Positions 1-8,220 of a stretch of 50,158 nucleotides of DNA are shown in pieces. Source of the stretch: Methanosarcinales archaeon (GTDB taxonomy: Archaea; Halobacteriota; Syntropharchaeia; Alkanophagales; Methanospirareceae). The translations under genes were made by a program, and so were the position numbers. Position 1 is the stretch's first letter; every line of letters starts with the position of its first letter. The stretch is taken from the NCBI GenBank assembly GCA_030611045.1, contig JAUWQN010000003.1:1-50158 (forward strand), written 5' to 3'. The notes under the pieces were generated by a model. The model was not told where the DNA came from and did not search any database. It saw only the letters and a program-made list of their open reading frames with translations.

Positions 1-2
1 TT

Positions 3-1127
3 GAGCTGTTCAACAAAATAAAGCATCTTGAGACAGAATCGTCTACATTGATCTATGACATCACCTCCACGTATTTTTATTCGACAAAATTGCCTAAAGC
101 GCGACTCGGATACAACCGGGATGATAACAGCTTACCCCAGATAAACATCGGATTGGTCGCAACAAAGAACAAAGGTCTACCCGTCCTTTTCAGGACGTAT
201 GAGGGAAATATAACAGATGTGAGGACGGTAGAACAACTTGTTGCAGATGTTAAACGGGTAGACTTCCGCATTGATGCGATAATCCTGGATCGGGGGATGG
301 CGTCAAGGAATAATTTACTAAAGCTGGATGGAGATGGCCTGAAAATAATTGGGGGTATCCCTCTAACGTCCAATGAGGCTAAAGAGCTGGTAGCGCGCGA
401 TATATCCGAAGAAAATGAGTTGATGCGTCCCTCAGGTCTAATCTATTACGAAGACCTCGCTACATCGCTGTTTGGCATTCCTGGTAGGGCAATTATTTGC
501 TTCAATCACAGTGATCTTGAGAGAGAACGCACGGCACGATTGAAAAAGATAGGTATTGCGGAGATAAAAGTCGCGGAGATCTTGTCTTCGCAGACAGGTA
601 ATGAAAATCCAGATAGTCTGGAAAAGGAAATACGAGCGGCAATCCGTGGAGTTTCTGATTATTTTGTGATAAACAACGACGGGAAAACAATAACCGTAGC
701 GCCTCACGCAGAAAATCGAAGAACTGCAAGGCTGCGAGATGGCAAATGCTTGCTTTTCACCACTAATTTTGAGAAGAGTGCATCGGAGATTATTGCCACG
801 TATTTTGGTAAGGATGTCATTGAAAAGATTTTCGATTGCTTCAAAAACTGGCTAGATCTGCAGCCGGTAAGGCATTTTGAGGAGGGAAACATTGACGTTT
901 ATATTTTTATCTGCTATCTTGCATATCTGGATTTGGCACTGTATAAGCATCATTTAGGCGTTACGGGTTGGGCGGGTGTGGAGGATAGTCTGGATGAACT
1001 GGGTAGAATACGAAAAACTACGCTTGATTTTGGTGGAGAAAGCAGTGATAAAATTTCCGTTCTCACTAAAGAGCAAAAGGAGATTATTGAAAAGTTGGGG
1101 TTTGCGGATAGGCTTTTCGGGTTGTAG
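3..1127 (+). CDS. IS1634/IS4-like DDE transposase, 5' end outside the window
   Basis: Frame is open to the window edge (ELFNKIKHLETESSTLIYDITSTYF...); DITSTYF / LGYNRDDNSLPQINIGLVATKNKGLPVLFRTYEGNITD is typical of IS1634-type transposases. Confidence 0.85.
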   Translation, partial: ELFNKIKHLETESSTLIYDITSTYFYSTKLPKARLGYNRDDNSLPQINIGLVATKNKGLPVLFRTYEGNITDVRTVEQLVADVKRVDFRIDAIILDRGMASRNNLLKLDGDGLKIIGGIPLTSNEAKELVARDISEENELMRPSGLIYYEDLATSLFGIPGRAIICFNHSDLERERTARLKKIGIAEIKVAEILSSQTGNENPDSLEKEIRAAIRGVSDYFVINNDGKTITVAPHAENRRTARLRDGKCLLFTTNFEKSASEIIATYFGKDVIEKIFDCFKNWLDLQPVRHFEEGNIDVYIFICYLAYLDLALYKHHLGVTGWAGVEDSLDELGRIRKTTLDFGGESSDKISVLTKEQKEIIEKLGFADRLFGL

Positions 1128-1860
1128 CCCATACAACTCTGAAAGTCAGGATATAAACATGTCCCGCGTCATTCATTCTGGCACGAAACTCTCCGCTCTG
1201 CCCGTAGAAGTCATCGCAACAAATCGCCTCAAAGGGAAAACCGTTAGCATGAACTCGCTGGATCATCTTCCACCCGAGTTCTATCTTCGTCTCGAATTTC
1301 CGCTCAGGTGGAATCCCAACGCGTTCACGCAGCTCAGCCATCTCCTGTGTGAACCACTGCTCGGGCAAATACAATTCACCATCTACCCAGGTCCACTCAG
1401 ACCCGTTGGTGTAAGCCAGAAGAGTCCCCACTTGGCACATATCTACTTTTCCTCTCCGCCCAGAGTATTGCCGCGCAGCACCAGCACTCTTGTTCCCCTT
1501 CTTATCGTTTGCACTCTCATCCAAAATCAGGACATCACCCCGTAGCTCAGGCGTAGCCGCAATTTCCGCTTGCACATGTTGAATCACCGCTTGCGCCGAC
1601 CACGGGGAGTTTGACATGAAATGCTGCATATTCTGTCCAGGAACCCCCATGTTGCATCCAATATTAGCAAAATTGCGCTTATTCTCCATTCGTAACTGAC
1701 CGCATATATAATGGTATGCGTACTCGCCGATGTCACGAGTTTTAGTCTTGAAGTCTTCCTGAAATCGCTGCCAGAACCCGGATAAGCACTGGGTGAGACT
1801 TTGTGTATTCTCAACGGATAAGCCCCATCGCTGGGGCTCAAGTACAGAATCGGCGTTCAT
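1084..1860 (-). pseudogene. IS701-like DDE transposase, C-terminally truncated
   Basis: MNADSVLEPQRWGLSVENTQSLTQCLSGFW...LILDESANDKKGNKSAGAARQYSGRRGKVDMCQVG...CCDDFYGQSGEFRARMNDAGHVY resembles the IS701 N-terminal half; the ORF then runs into antisense IS1634 sequence and stops. Confidence 0.8.
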
Positions 1861-1935
1861 ACCGTTATTTATTGTGCAATAGAAGAAGAGGATATAAAAA
1901 GTTTATTGCCAAATGTGACATTGCCAAATTAAATA

Positions 1936-2841
1936 TTGACGATAAACAACATGGTAGAAGATCTTGGCGATATACTAAGCAACGGATTTGACACGTGGAA
2001 GAAGAATTTGAGTATTTGCCTGCCATTTGTGTTTAGTTTGATACTGACCTCCTTAGTGGCACTTATAATCATCGGTGGTGCCCTACTGGTGACGGTAGGT
2101 CCTGTATTGCCCTCCTTGATGCCCCATATTGCTAATTCCGGTGAGATCCCGCCAGAGATTATTCAACAGCTTTATCCGCTATTCCTTCAAAATATGGGCA
2201 TAATCATCGCGGCAGTCATCATCACGATAATTTTAGTGCTGCTGATAAGTGTTTTTTTCACCGCGGGCGCAATTGGCATGGCGAAAGAGGCGACGGAAAC
2301 GGGTAGAACAAGCCTCTCTGACATGATGGATTATGGAAAACGAAAATTCCTGAATCTGCTTGGTGCCGACATCATCGTTGGTTTAATTGTTCTTGCGGGT
2401 GTGGTATTCTTAGTCCCTGGCGTGTTATATCTGCTTCCAACCATAAACACATCACAAACGCCATTCGACGTAACGAATATGGCAGCATTTGCACTGCTCT
2501 TTTTAGGATTCGTGATAATGCTCATCTATATGCTCATTATAAGCATAATGCTCGCACTTCCACCGTACGCGGTTGTTATAGGCGACCTTAGAGCGGTAGA
2601 CGGTGTCAAAAAGGGGTTTAACTTTTTCATGGCACATAAAGTTGATGTCTTTTTGCTCTGGCTCGTCGTAGGTGTGATAGCCATGGTTGCGAGTATTATC
2701 CTCAGTAATATACCCTTTATTGGACAACTGATAAGCATGGTGGTATCGGTTATTGTCATTCAACCCTTGAGCGTTATATGGTGGAGCAGATTGTACCTGA
2801 GCATGGAGGGAGATTATATTCTTCAAGAATTGGAAAAATGA
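1936..2841 (+). CDS. Polytopic membrane protein (DUF7847/glycerophosphodiesterase-membrane-domain-like)
   Basis: 301 aa ORF with multiple long hydrophobic segments; good coding character. Confidence 0.7.
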   Translation: MTINNMVEDLGDILSNGFDTWKKNLSICLPFVFSLILTSLVALIIIGGALLVTVGPVLPSLMPHIANSGEIPPEIIQQLYPLFLQNMGIIIAAVIITIILVLLISVFFTAGAIGMAKEATETGRTSLSDMMDYGKRKFLNLLGADIIVGLIVLAGVVFLVPGVLYLLPTINTSQTPFDVTNMAAFALLFLGFVIMLIYMLIISIMLALPPYAVVIGDLRAVDGVKKGFNFFMAHKVDVFLLWLVVGVIAMVASIILSNIPFIGQLISMVVSVIVIQPLSVIWWSRLYLSMEGDYILQELEK

Positions 2842-2910
2842 GTTACTGAGCAGGAGAGATACTACTGATTTTAAGCCTATTTATTGCTCTTTTATTATAC
2901 TGACCGCTCA

Positions 2911-3000
2911 TATAACGGCTGAGCGTATCCGAAATTCCGAGCAAAGCGAGGAATTTGGGCGGAGGTGCGAAGCACCGTAGCCAGATACGCTCTGTTAGGC
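2911..3000 (-). repeat. Imperfect palindrome with attC-like architecture
   Basis: TAAC(2913-2916)/GTTA(2994-2997) and GAGCGTATC(2921-2929)/GATACGCTC(2984-2992) enclose two inner hairpins (AAATTCC/GGAATTT, GGTGC/GCACC). On the minus strand it starts GCCTAAC (RYYYAAC) and ends GTTATAT. Confidence 0.5.
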
Positions 3001-3046
3001 GCAAGCGAGTGTAACGAGCGTGTAATGCGAAGGCGGCACATATTAA

Positions 3047-4096
3047 TTAAAGCTTTGATGTCTTTTCATGAAGTTTGCTAATAACTTTTTGAAAGACGTC
3101 CAGGGCTTTCTCTGCCAAATCTTTATTCGTAAAAATTGGCTCTGATGGAGGGACTTCTTCAAAATTTATTATTGTTTGGTCTCCTTTTGAATGAATTATC
3201 TTGTGTCTCCACTTTATGAACTTCTGCGCTTCAACCAAAATGTCATTTGGGATACCAATTTCCCAGATTTTTAAACCATACCCCTTATTATACGCATCTT
3301 TAAAGGATTCCCAATTTTGAAAGTTTACTGATCTTCTTTCGATAAAAACCTCTAATTCCGTTTTTCCTTGTTTGCTTGTGGTTTCATTTATTTCTCCTTT
3401 GAATTGCTTCCTATATTTCTTGGGAATAAAACGCTCATACAAACCTTCCATATTTACAACCTTACCTTCCTTTTCAAACTCAACAAATCTTGTTCGAGCA
3501 TATACCTCAAAAGCTGTTGTTAGCATGACAATTATCTGTTGAGCTAAAGTCGATTCAAAAAGGAAATCTCCTTTCTTGCAGTTTTCGATCAGTATTCTTA
3601 CTTTCTCCATTTGGAAATCAAAAATCTCTCTTGCCATGGGTTCTAAAACGACTTTTTCGCCAACCTTAACCCTATAAAATCCAACTTGAATGCCTTTATC
3701 TCCTATTTGATAAATTGCTCCATCTTTGCCCACTCGAAACTTAATATTAGGATCTTTAATAGACTTTCCATTTCTAAATTCGCTTCCATAGTCTCCGACG
3801 TAAATGGTATTTTCCTTTTCTGACCATGTGAAAGCAACGAATAACTTTGGAGCATCATGAAAATCTCGAATACTTATTTTTGCGGTTTTCGTTTCGTAAC
3901 TCGGATTACTCTGAATAAACCTAAGATTAAAATCAGAATCTCTTTCTAAAATAAAAACTGTTTGGCCTTTGGCTATTTCAAGTATTCTAATCAACGGTGT
4001 ACCTTCATCAAATAGATTTGATTCACTTACAACAAATTCAACTGTCCCTTCCTGTTCATTTAACTGTTCAACAGGAATCCTAAGTGGGTTATACAT
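3047..4096 (-). CDS. Hypothetical protein with HEPN-like C-terminal region
   Basis: 349 aa ORF; helical C-terminal half with WRHKIIHSKG, matching the R-x4-H signature of HEPN domains. Confidence 0.6.
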   Translation of the reverse strand: MYNPLRIPVEQLNEQEGTVEFVVSESNLFDEGTPLIRILEIAKGQTVFILERDSDFNLRFIQSNPSYETKTAKISIRDFHDAPKLFVAFTWSEKENTIYVGDYGSEFRNGKSIKDPNIKFRVGKDGAIYQIGDKGIQVGFYRVKVGEKVVLEPMAREIFDFQMEKVRILIENCKKGDFLFESTLAQQIIVMLTTAFEVYARTRFVEFEKEGKVVNMEGLYERFIPKKYRKQFKGEINETTSKQGKTELEVFIERRSVNFQNWESFKDAYNKGYGLKIWEIGIPNDILVEAQKFIKWRHKIIHSKGDQTIINFEEVPPSEPIFTNKDLAEKALDVFQKVISKLHEKTSKL

Positions 4097-4252
4097 TTAC
4101 CGCCTTCCTCCTATTAATCTTTTGCCGCCGAGCATTATTGCATCTAACTCGTTCATATGCGACATTGATGCCGTATATCCTACCAGTTTGGAGTTATATG
4201 CGAACTGTATGCCGTATATACTTCCCTCTGTCAGTCTTTCATCACCCATCAT
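4097..4252 (-). CDS. Possible 51-aa small ORF directly abutting the HEPN-like gene
   Basis: MMGDERLTEGSIYGIQFAYNSKLVGYTASMSHMNELDAIMLGGKRLIGGRR*, TAA immediately followed by ATG of the next gene. Could be a decayed fragment. Confidence 0.3.
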   Translation of the reverse strand: MMGDERLTEGSIYGIQFAYNSKLVGYTASMSHMNELDAIMLGGKRLIGGRR

Positions 4253-4334
4253 TTTCCCTATATGTCAAATTCAGAATAAGGCACACTCCAACATTTCTCT
4301 TCTGGATGCCATCTGTATGTATCCTTCGATAGTT

Positions 4335-4475
4335 TTAATCTTTGTGATGGATGTAGTCAAGGTTATACGGGAAAGAGATTTTAATCCTTTCTCCGTCTTT
4401 CCCAACTTCTATCAGTTCTATCGTATCCGCAATATTGCGTATATAAATCCCTTGGTCGAACTTCTCAATCGTCCC
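4335..4475 (-). pseudogene. Startless coding-like fragment
   Basis: Reads GTIEKFDQGIYIRNIADTIELIEVGKDGERIKISFPYNLDYIHHKD*, protein-like but preceded in frame by TAA and lacking a start. Confidence 0.35.
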
Positions 4476-4479
4476 TTAA

Positions 4480-4731
4480 CTATTCACCCGAAGTCGCATA
4501 TATCTCATACGGCATTATCTTCTTATTCGCCTTCTTCTTCCCTTTCAATTTACTTACAAGGCTAGCGGCTTTCTCCTTCTTCTGGCGCTTCTTCAACCGT
4601 TCCATTATGCTTGCCATCTCATTCTCTTTTTCTTCATCGCCGTATTCTATCTCTTCCTCACTTAGCGCTTCCTCTTCCTCTTCTACTCCCTCTTCTATCT
4701 CCATGCTCCCTTCGGAAACCGCCACACTCAC
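4480..4731 (-). CDS. Candidate Pup/UBact-like small protein modifier
   Basis: 83 aa (GTG start; alternative ATG at 4704), Glu-rich N-terminal half, Lys-rich second half, Gly-rich-free body, C-terminus ...MPYEIYATSGE (Ser-Gly-Glu). Last gene of an operon with Dop/PafA homologues and an ARC ATPase. Confidence 0.65.
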   Translation of the reverse strand: MSVAVSEGSMEIEEGVEEEEEALSEEEIEYGDEEKENEMASIMERLKKRQKKEKAASLVSKLKGKKKANKKIMPYEIYATSGE

Positions 4732-4852
4732 GTTAATCTCATCCCCTTTTTACCTTGCAAGCAAATACCGTTACTTAAAAATTATCCTTGTTTCTATTTA
4801 TCATTTTTCATTCATTCATTGATACTGAATAAAACTAACTCTAAATGTTACG

Positions 4853-6442
4853 TTACAGAATCACCTTCTCGGGGTATAATCCTTTCGCGGCTGCTAAAAT
4901 CACCTCTAAGTCTGCACCTTCCATCAGTTCATCACTCATCTCATCCTTATTCAGCATAAACGGCTCGTCCAGTATTATTTTCGCTTTGCCAACCGTCATC
5001 GTTGACCAGCTAATATTTCTTACACGCGAGCGGTATCGTTTCAATAGTTCAACTTTAAAAAATTCTCGCGTCTGCTCGGGTGCATTACTCAATGCATAGT
5101 TCACTCGTTCCGGAAGCGAGGACCAATCCACATCCGGCAATTTGCTCTTTGCGAATGCTAATGAATCCTTTGGATTGAACAGGCAATCACTTATTATACT
5201 TCCTTTTTCGTCATCGAGGTAATACCGCACGCTCTCATCCAGCAATGCATATTGGTTACAGACACTCATGCCTTCAGAGGCAGTTTTTGGCTCGTAATTC
5301 ACAAGCAACGCCAATTTCGTTACCCAGTCAATACCATCCACGTAGTTCTCCAGGCTCCGCGCTTCTAAGTCTTCTATCAGATTATTAAAACAGTTTAGCC
5401 CTATTTCATCCCACTTACCCACTTCTCCACCCTCATTATCCTGCATCTTCTCTATCGCATCTAAATAAAACCGTAAAATGGATACCGCATCTGTTCTCTC
5501 TCCGGTCTTCAATTTTATCGCCCACTCGCAGTCCTGTGTATCCAGTGATAGTTTCTTGAACGCTCTTACCGGGTCTTCTATCTCTGGTGCATCATCTAAA
5601 AAGTCCAACTCAAACGCACGCGTTACCAGCGCTTGTGTGATATCACGCAAGAAAATCGCATATTCAGAACGAAGCGCCTCGTAATGAATATCATGCAGTC
5701 GCCAATACTGATGCGCGGCATGGGGCTGATCTCTCGTGTTCAGGATGCCTCTTCCCGTAGTGGTAGAAAGCGAAGATTTTTGCACAACAAACATCGCTCG
5801 TGGTGAAATAACGAACTTCACTCCCCCTTTACCAACGTTCTCTCCTGAAACAACATCTCCGGATCCGGTGAACAGTATTCTTGTAACGACCCAGGGTATG
5901 AGCGCTTTTTCTACACGACTCCAATCTTTGCACGCTGCCCGGTTTGTGATTATATTCCCATGCGTAGCGTAGGTATTGGTCTTTATCTTTCCCCCTTTAC
6001 CCGTCCGCATACCAGTTTCAGGAGAAGGAGAAGAAGGAGAAGAAGTAAAGAAATTGGCAACATTATTCTTATGGATGACTATTTTCTCCTTTAACGCTAA
6101 ACTCGCCTCTCGCGACCCCACAAAGGCGTAGATCTCTGATGCTTTATCGTATGCCACGGCGTCAAAAGGGTTATTATAAGACGGTGTTGCAATCTCAAGA
6201 TGCCCCATATCGTTATAAATCCGAGAGCCGTTATCACCGTATGAAGACGTTATTTTCGATTCATGCAGCTCTTGCGAGACTTCCGTAATAATGTCCCACG
6301 TCACATCTCTTGAAAATCCGCTCCTTTTTAAACCTTGAATCGCAGCATTAACCAGCAATGAAGGATTTAAGCGTGCTTTCGCACTCACTGGATATTCCTG
6401 CTCAATTCCCCTTATCTTATTCTCTGTCCCTATCCGTGGCAC
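4853..6442 (-). CDS. Dop/PafA family (Pup deamidase/depupylase or Pup ligase) homologue retaining the catalytic Asp
   Basis: GIEQEY; NGSRIYNDMGHLEIATP (cf. Dop NGARLYVDHAHPEYSAP); HKNN; IPWVVTRILFTGSG; GILNTRDQPHAAHQYWRLH (cf. [20 protein letters not shown]); APEQTREFFKVELLKRY. Confidence 0.88.
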   Translation of the reverse strand: MPRIGTENKIRGIEQEYPVSAKARLNPSLLVNAAIQGLKRSGFSRDVTWDIITEVSQELHESKITSSYGDNGSRIYNDMGHLEIATPSYNNPFDAVAYDKASEIYAFVGSREASLALKEKIVIHKNNVANFFTSSPSSPSPETGMRTGKGGKIKTNTYATHGNIITNRAACKDWSRVEKALIPWVVTRILFTGSGDVVSGENVGKGGVKFVISPRAMFVVQKSSLSTTTGRGILNTRDQPHAAHQYWRLHDIHYEALRSEYAIFLRDITQALVTRAFELDFLDDAPEIEDPVRAFKKLSLDTQDCEWAIKLKTGERTDAVSILRFYLDAIEKMQDNEGGEVGKWDEIGLNCFNNLIEDLEARSLENYVDGIDWVTKLALLVNYEPKTASEGMSVCNQYALLDESVRYYLDDEKGSIISDCLFNPKDSLAFAKSKLPDVDWSSLPERVNYALSNAPEQTREFFKVELLKRYRSRVRNISWSTMTVGKAKIILDEPFMLNKDEMSDELMEGADLEVILAAAKGLYPEKVIL

Positions 6443-6455
6443 TTCCTTTCTCCTT

Positions 6456-8192
6456 CTACACTTCCTTGCTTATCTCTGCTATCTTCTTCTTTATTGATTC
6501 CTCATTCCAGCCATCCAGTTCATCGAACCGGAACGTTTTGTTATTAGCATACAACAGGTAATCTAAGTATGGGTTTCTGACGATTCTATCTCTTATTTCC
6601 CTGCTTATCTCATCCTCCCAGCCCCTTATATCATCCTCCTCGGCGAGCAATCGTACGAGAACCTGTCGTGCTCCTTCTCCTCTACTCCGCTCTCGGCAAA
6701 ACACCACTACCGCACTTGGCATTCTCGCGAGTTCCGGATAACGCTCAAACAGCCGTGCATATTCCTCGCTGCTCGGTCTGCTCACATCTATCTTCACATT
6801 TGGCTCCTTGTTTATCGTTATCTTATTCCAGCTTAGTGTCGCATTCTCGAATGCAGACGCAAGTCTAACCCGTAACTCGGCTCGCGAATTCTTCGGTGGA
6901 AAGAGTAACGCTTCTCCTACATCCTCTTCGGTTAGTATTCGTTCCACTCCAATCTTATCCGCAACGCACTCGTATAAGTCGTAATCACAGAGATTGGTGA
7001 AATCAAAAGATGCGGCTATCTTCTTCTCCATCTGATCTTCCATCATATACATGCTCCGGTAATCAAACTTCCCTATTGGGATGTAGTTGTATTCAAAATC
7101 ATTTATCTCGTTCTTTATCGCCCATAACTTCATTACCCATTCTATGCGACGGAAAACGTAAGGATCTTCAAGCAATCCCTGGTCAAACTTGGCGCAAATC
7201 CTCTTAAAAGTATCCAGGGCATATTTATCCCAGTAAGAGACTTTTCGCTCCTCAAACAACTCCTCTATTGCTTCGAGATAGTAACTCGTAAGGTAATCAA
7301 TGGCGGATTCCGTCCTCCCATTCATCAGCTTTATGCGCCAGTCACCTTCCGTATTCGCTGAAATATCTTTAAAAGTATGAAGTGGATTCCAGATCTCTTC
7401 CACATGCGTGATTTTCCCTGACTCTATCGCATCTATTACATACGACGTAATGGCATTGCAGAGCAACCTTGTGACCTCCGAACGAACTCCTTCGCCTGAC
7501 GTAACATGCACACGATATGTATCCCTTGTGCTCAATGGTTCGTCCCGTGTGGATAATATCGGCCACTGCGACGGTGATTCGGTGAAAACCCTTCGAGAAA
7601 CCATCGCTTTGGGCGATATTACGTATTTTATCCCTTCTTTATCCGCCACATAACCTCCAGCGCCAAAGAATATCTTACGAAGCACCAGAAACGGGATGAG
7701 TAAATTCTCTTTGCCTACAAAATTCTTCCGGTCCACTGTATATGACTCGTGCGTGCCCCTGCTGTACCTCTTGTCTATCTCCACGTTTGCTTTCCAGCAC
7801 TGGATATAGGCTAAAGACCTCTTTCTCTTCTTCAATTTCTCTCGGTATCGTTCGTTTGCTTTCTCCACGCCTATCTGCATGTACAGCTCTGCTGCCTTGT
7901 CATATTTAAGCACCTCGAAGGCATCTCTACATTCAGGCGTTGCTATCTCGAGATGCCCGCCCGTGCAGATGTAAATTCGCGATCCATTCCTCAAAAAGCC
8001 ATCGTTCCTTCTACGCAGCTTCGAGCAGATCGCATTCGATTCGTCAAAAAAAGTATAATTCTCGAGTGCGCGAATTACTTCATCCACATGATAAAATCTT
8101 GCATAACGGTACAATCCCGGTGATTCGGAACTTAGGCCCACCCTAAATTCATGCTCGAGCCCTTGCCATTTGTTCAAATCCTCCCTTTCCAT
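6456..8192 (-). CDS. Second Dop/PafA family paralogue with Asp-to-Cys at the catalytic position and a C-terminal extension
   Basis: GLEHEF; NGSRIYICTGGHLEIATPEC (cf. PafA [20 protein letters not shown]); LLIPFLVLRKIFFGAGGYV; PILSTRDEPLSTRDTYRVH; VGEALLFPPKNSRAELRVRLASAF. Confidence 0.85.
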   Translation of the reverse strand: MEREDLNKWQGLEHEFRVGLSSESPGLYRYARFYHVDEVIRALENYTFFDESNAICSKLRRRNDGFLRNGSRIYICTGGHLEIATPECRDAFEVLKYDKAAELYMQIGVEKANERYREKLKKRKRSLAYIQCWKANVEIDKRYSRGTHESYTVDRKNFVGKENLLIPFLVLRKIFFGAGGYVADKEGIKYVISPKAMVSRRVFTESPSQWPILSTRDEPLSTRDTYRVHVTSGEGVRSEVTRLLCNAITSYVIDAIESGKITHVEEIWNPLHTFKDISANTEGDWRIKLMNGRTESAIDYLTSYYLEAIEELFEERKVSYWDKYALDTFKRICAKFDQGLLEDPYVFRRIEWVMKLWAIKNEINDFEYNYIPIGKFDYRSMYMMEDQMEKKIAASFDFTNLCDYDLYECVADKIGVERILTEEDVGEALLFPPKNSRAELRVRLASAFENATLSWNKITINKEPNVKIDVSRPSSEEYARLFERYPELARMPSAVVVFCRERSRGEGARQVLVRLLAEEDDIRGWEDEISREIRDRIVRNPYLDYLLYANNKTFRFDELDGWNEESIKKKIAEISKEV

Positions 8193-8220
8193 TTCTCATG
8201 TCAGAGTTAAGTTAACCAAA

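Noticed and set aside
77-373. Antisense ORFs opposite strong genes throughout the track (e.g. 77-373 -, 438-707 -, 5478-5684 +, 8237-8512 +, 11538-12041 -, 13661-14062 +, 33237-33935 -)
   Set aside because: They lie inside confidently identified genes on the opposite strand and have low-complexity translations without family resemblance.
3969-4565. 198-aa plus-strand ORF spanning the modifier/HEPN intergenic region
   Set aside because: Ser/Ile/Leu-rich translation antisense to two better-supported minus-strand genes.
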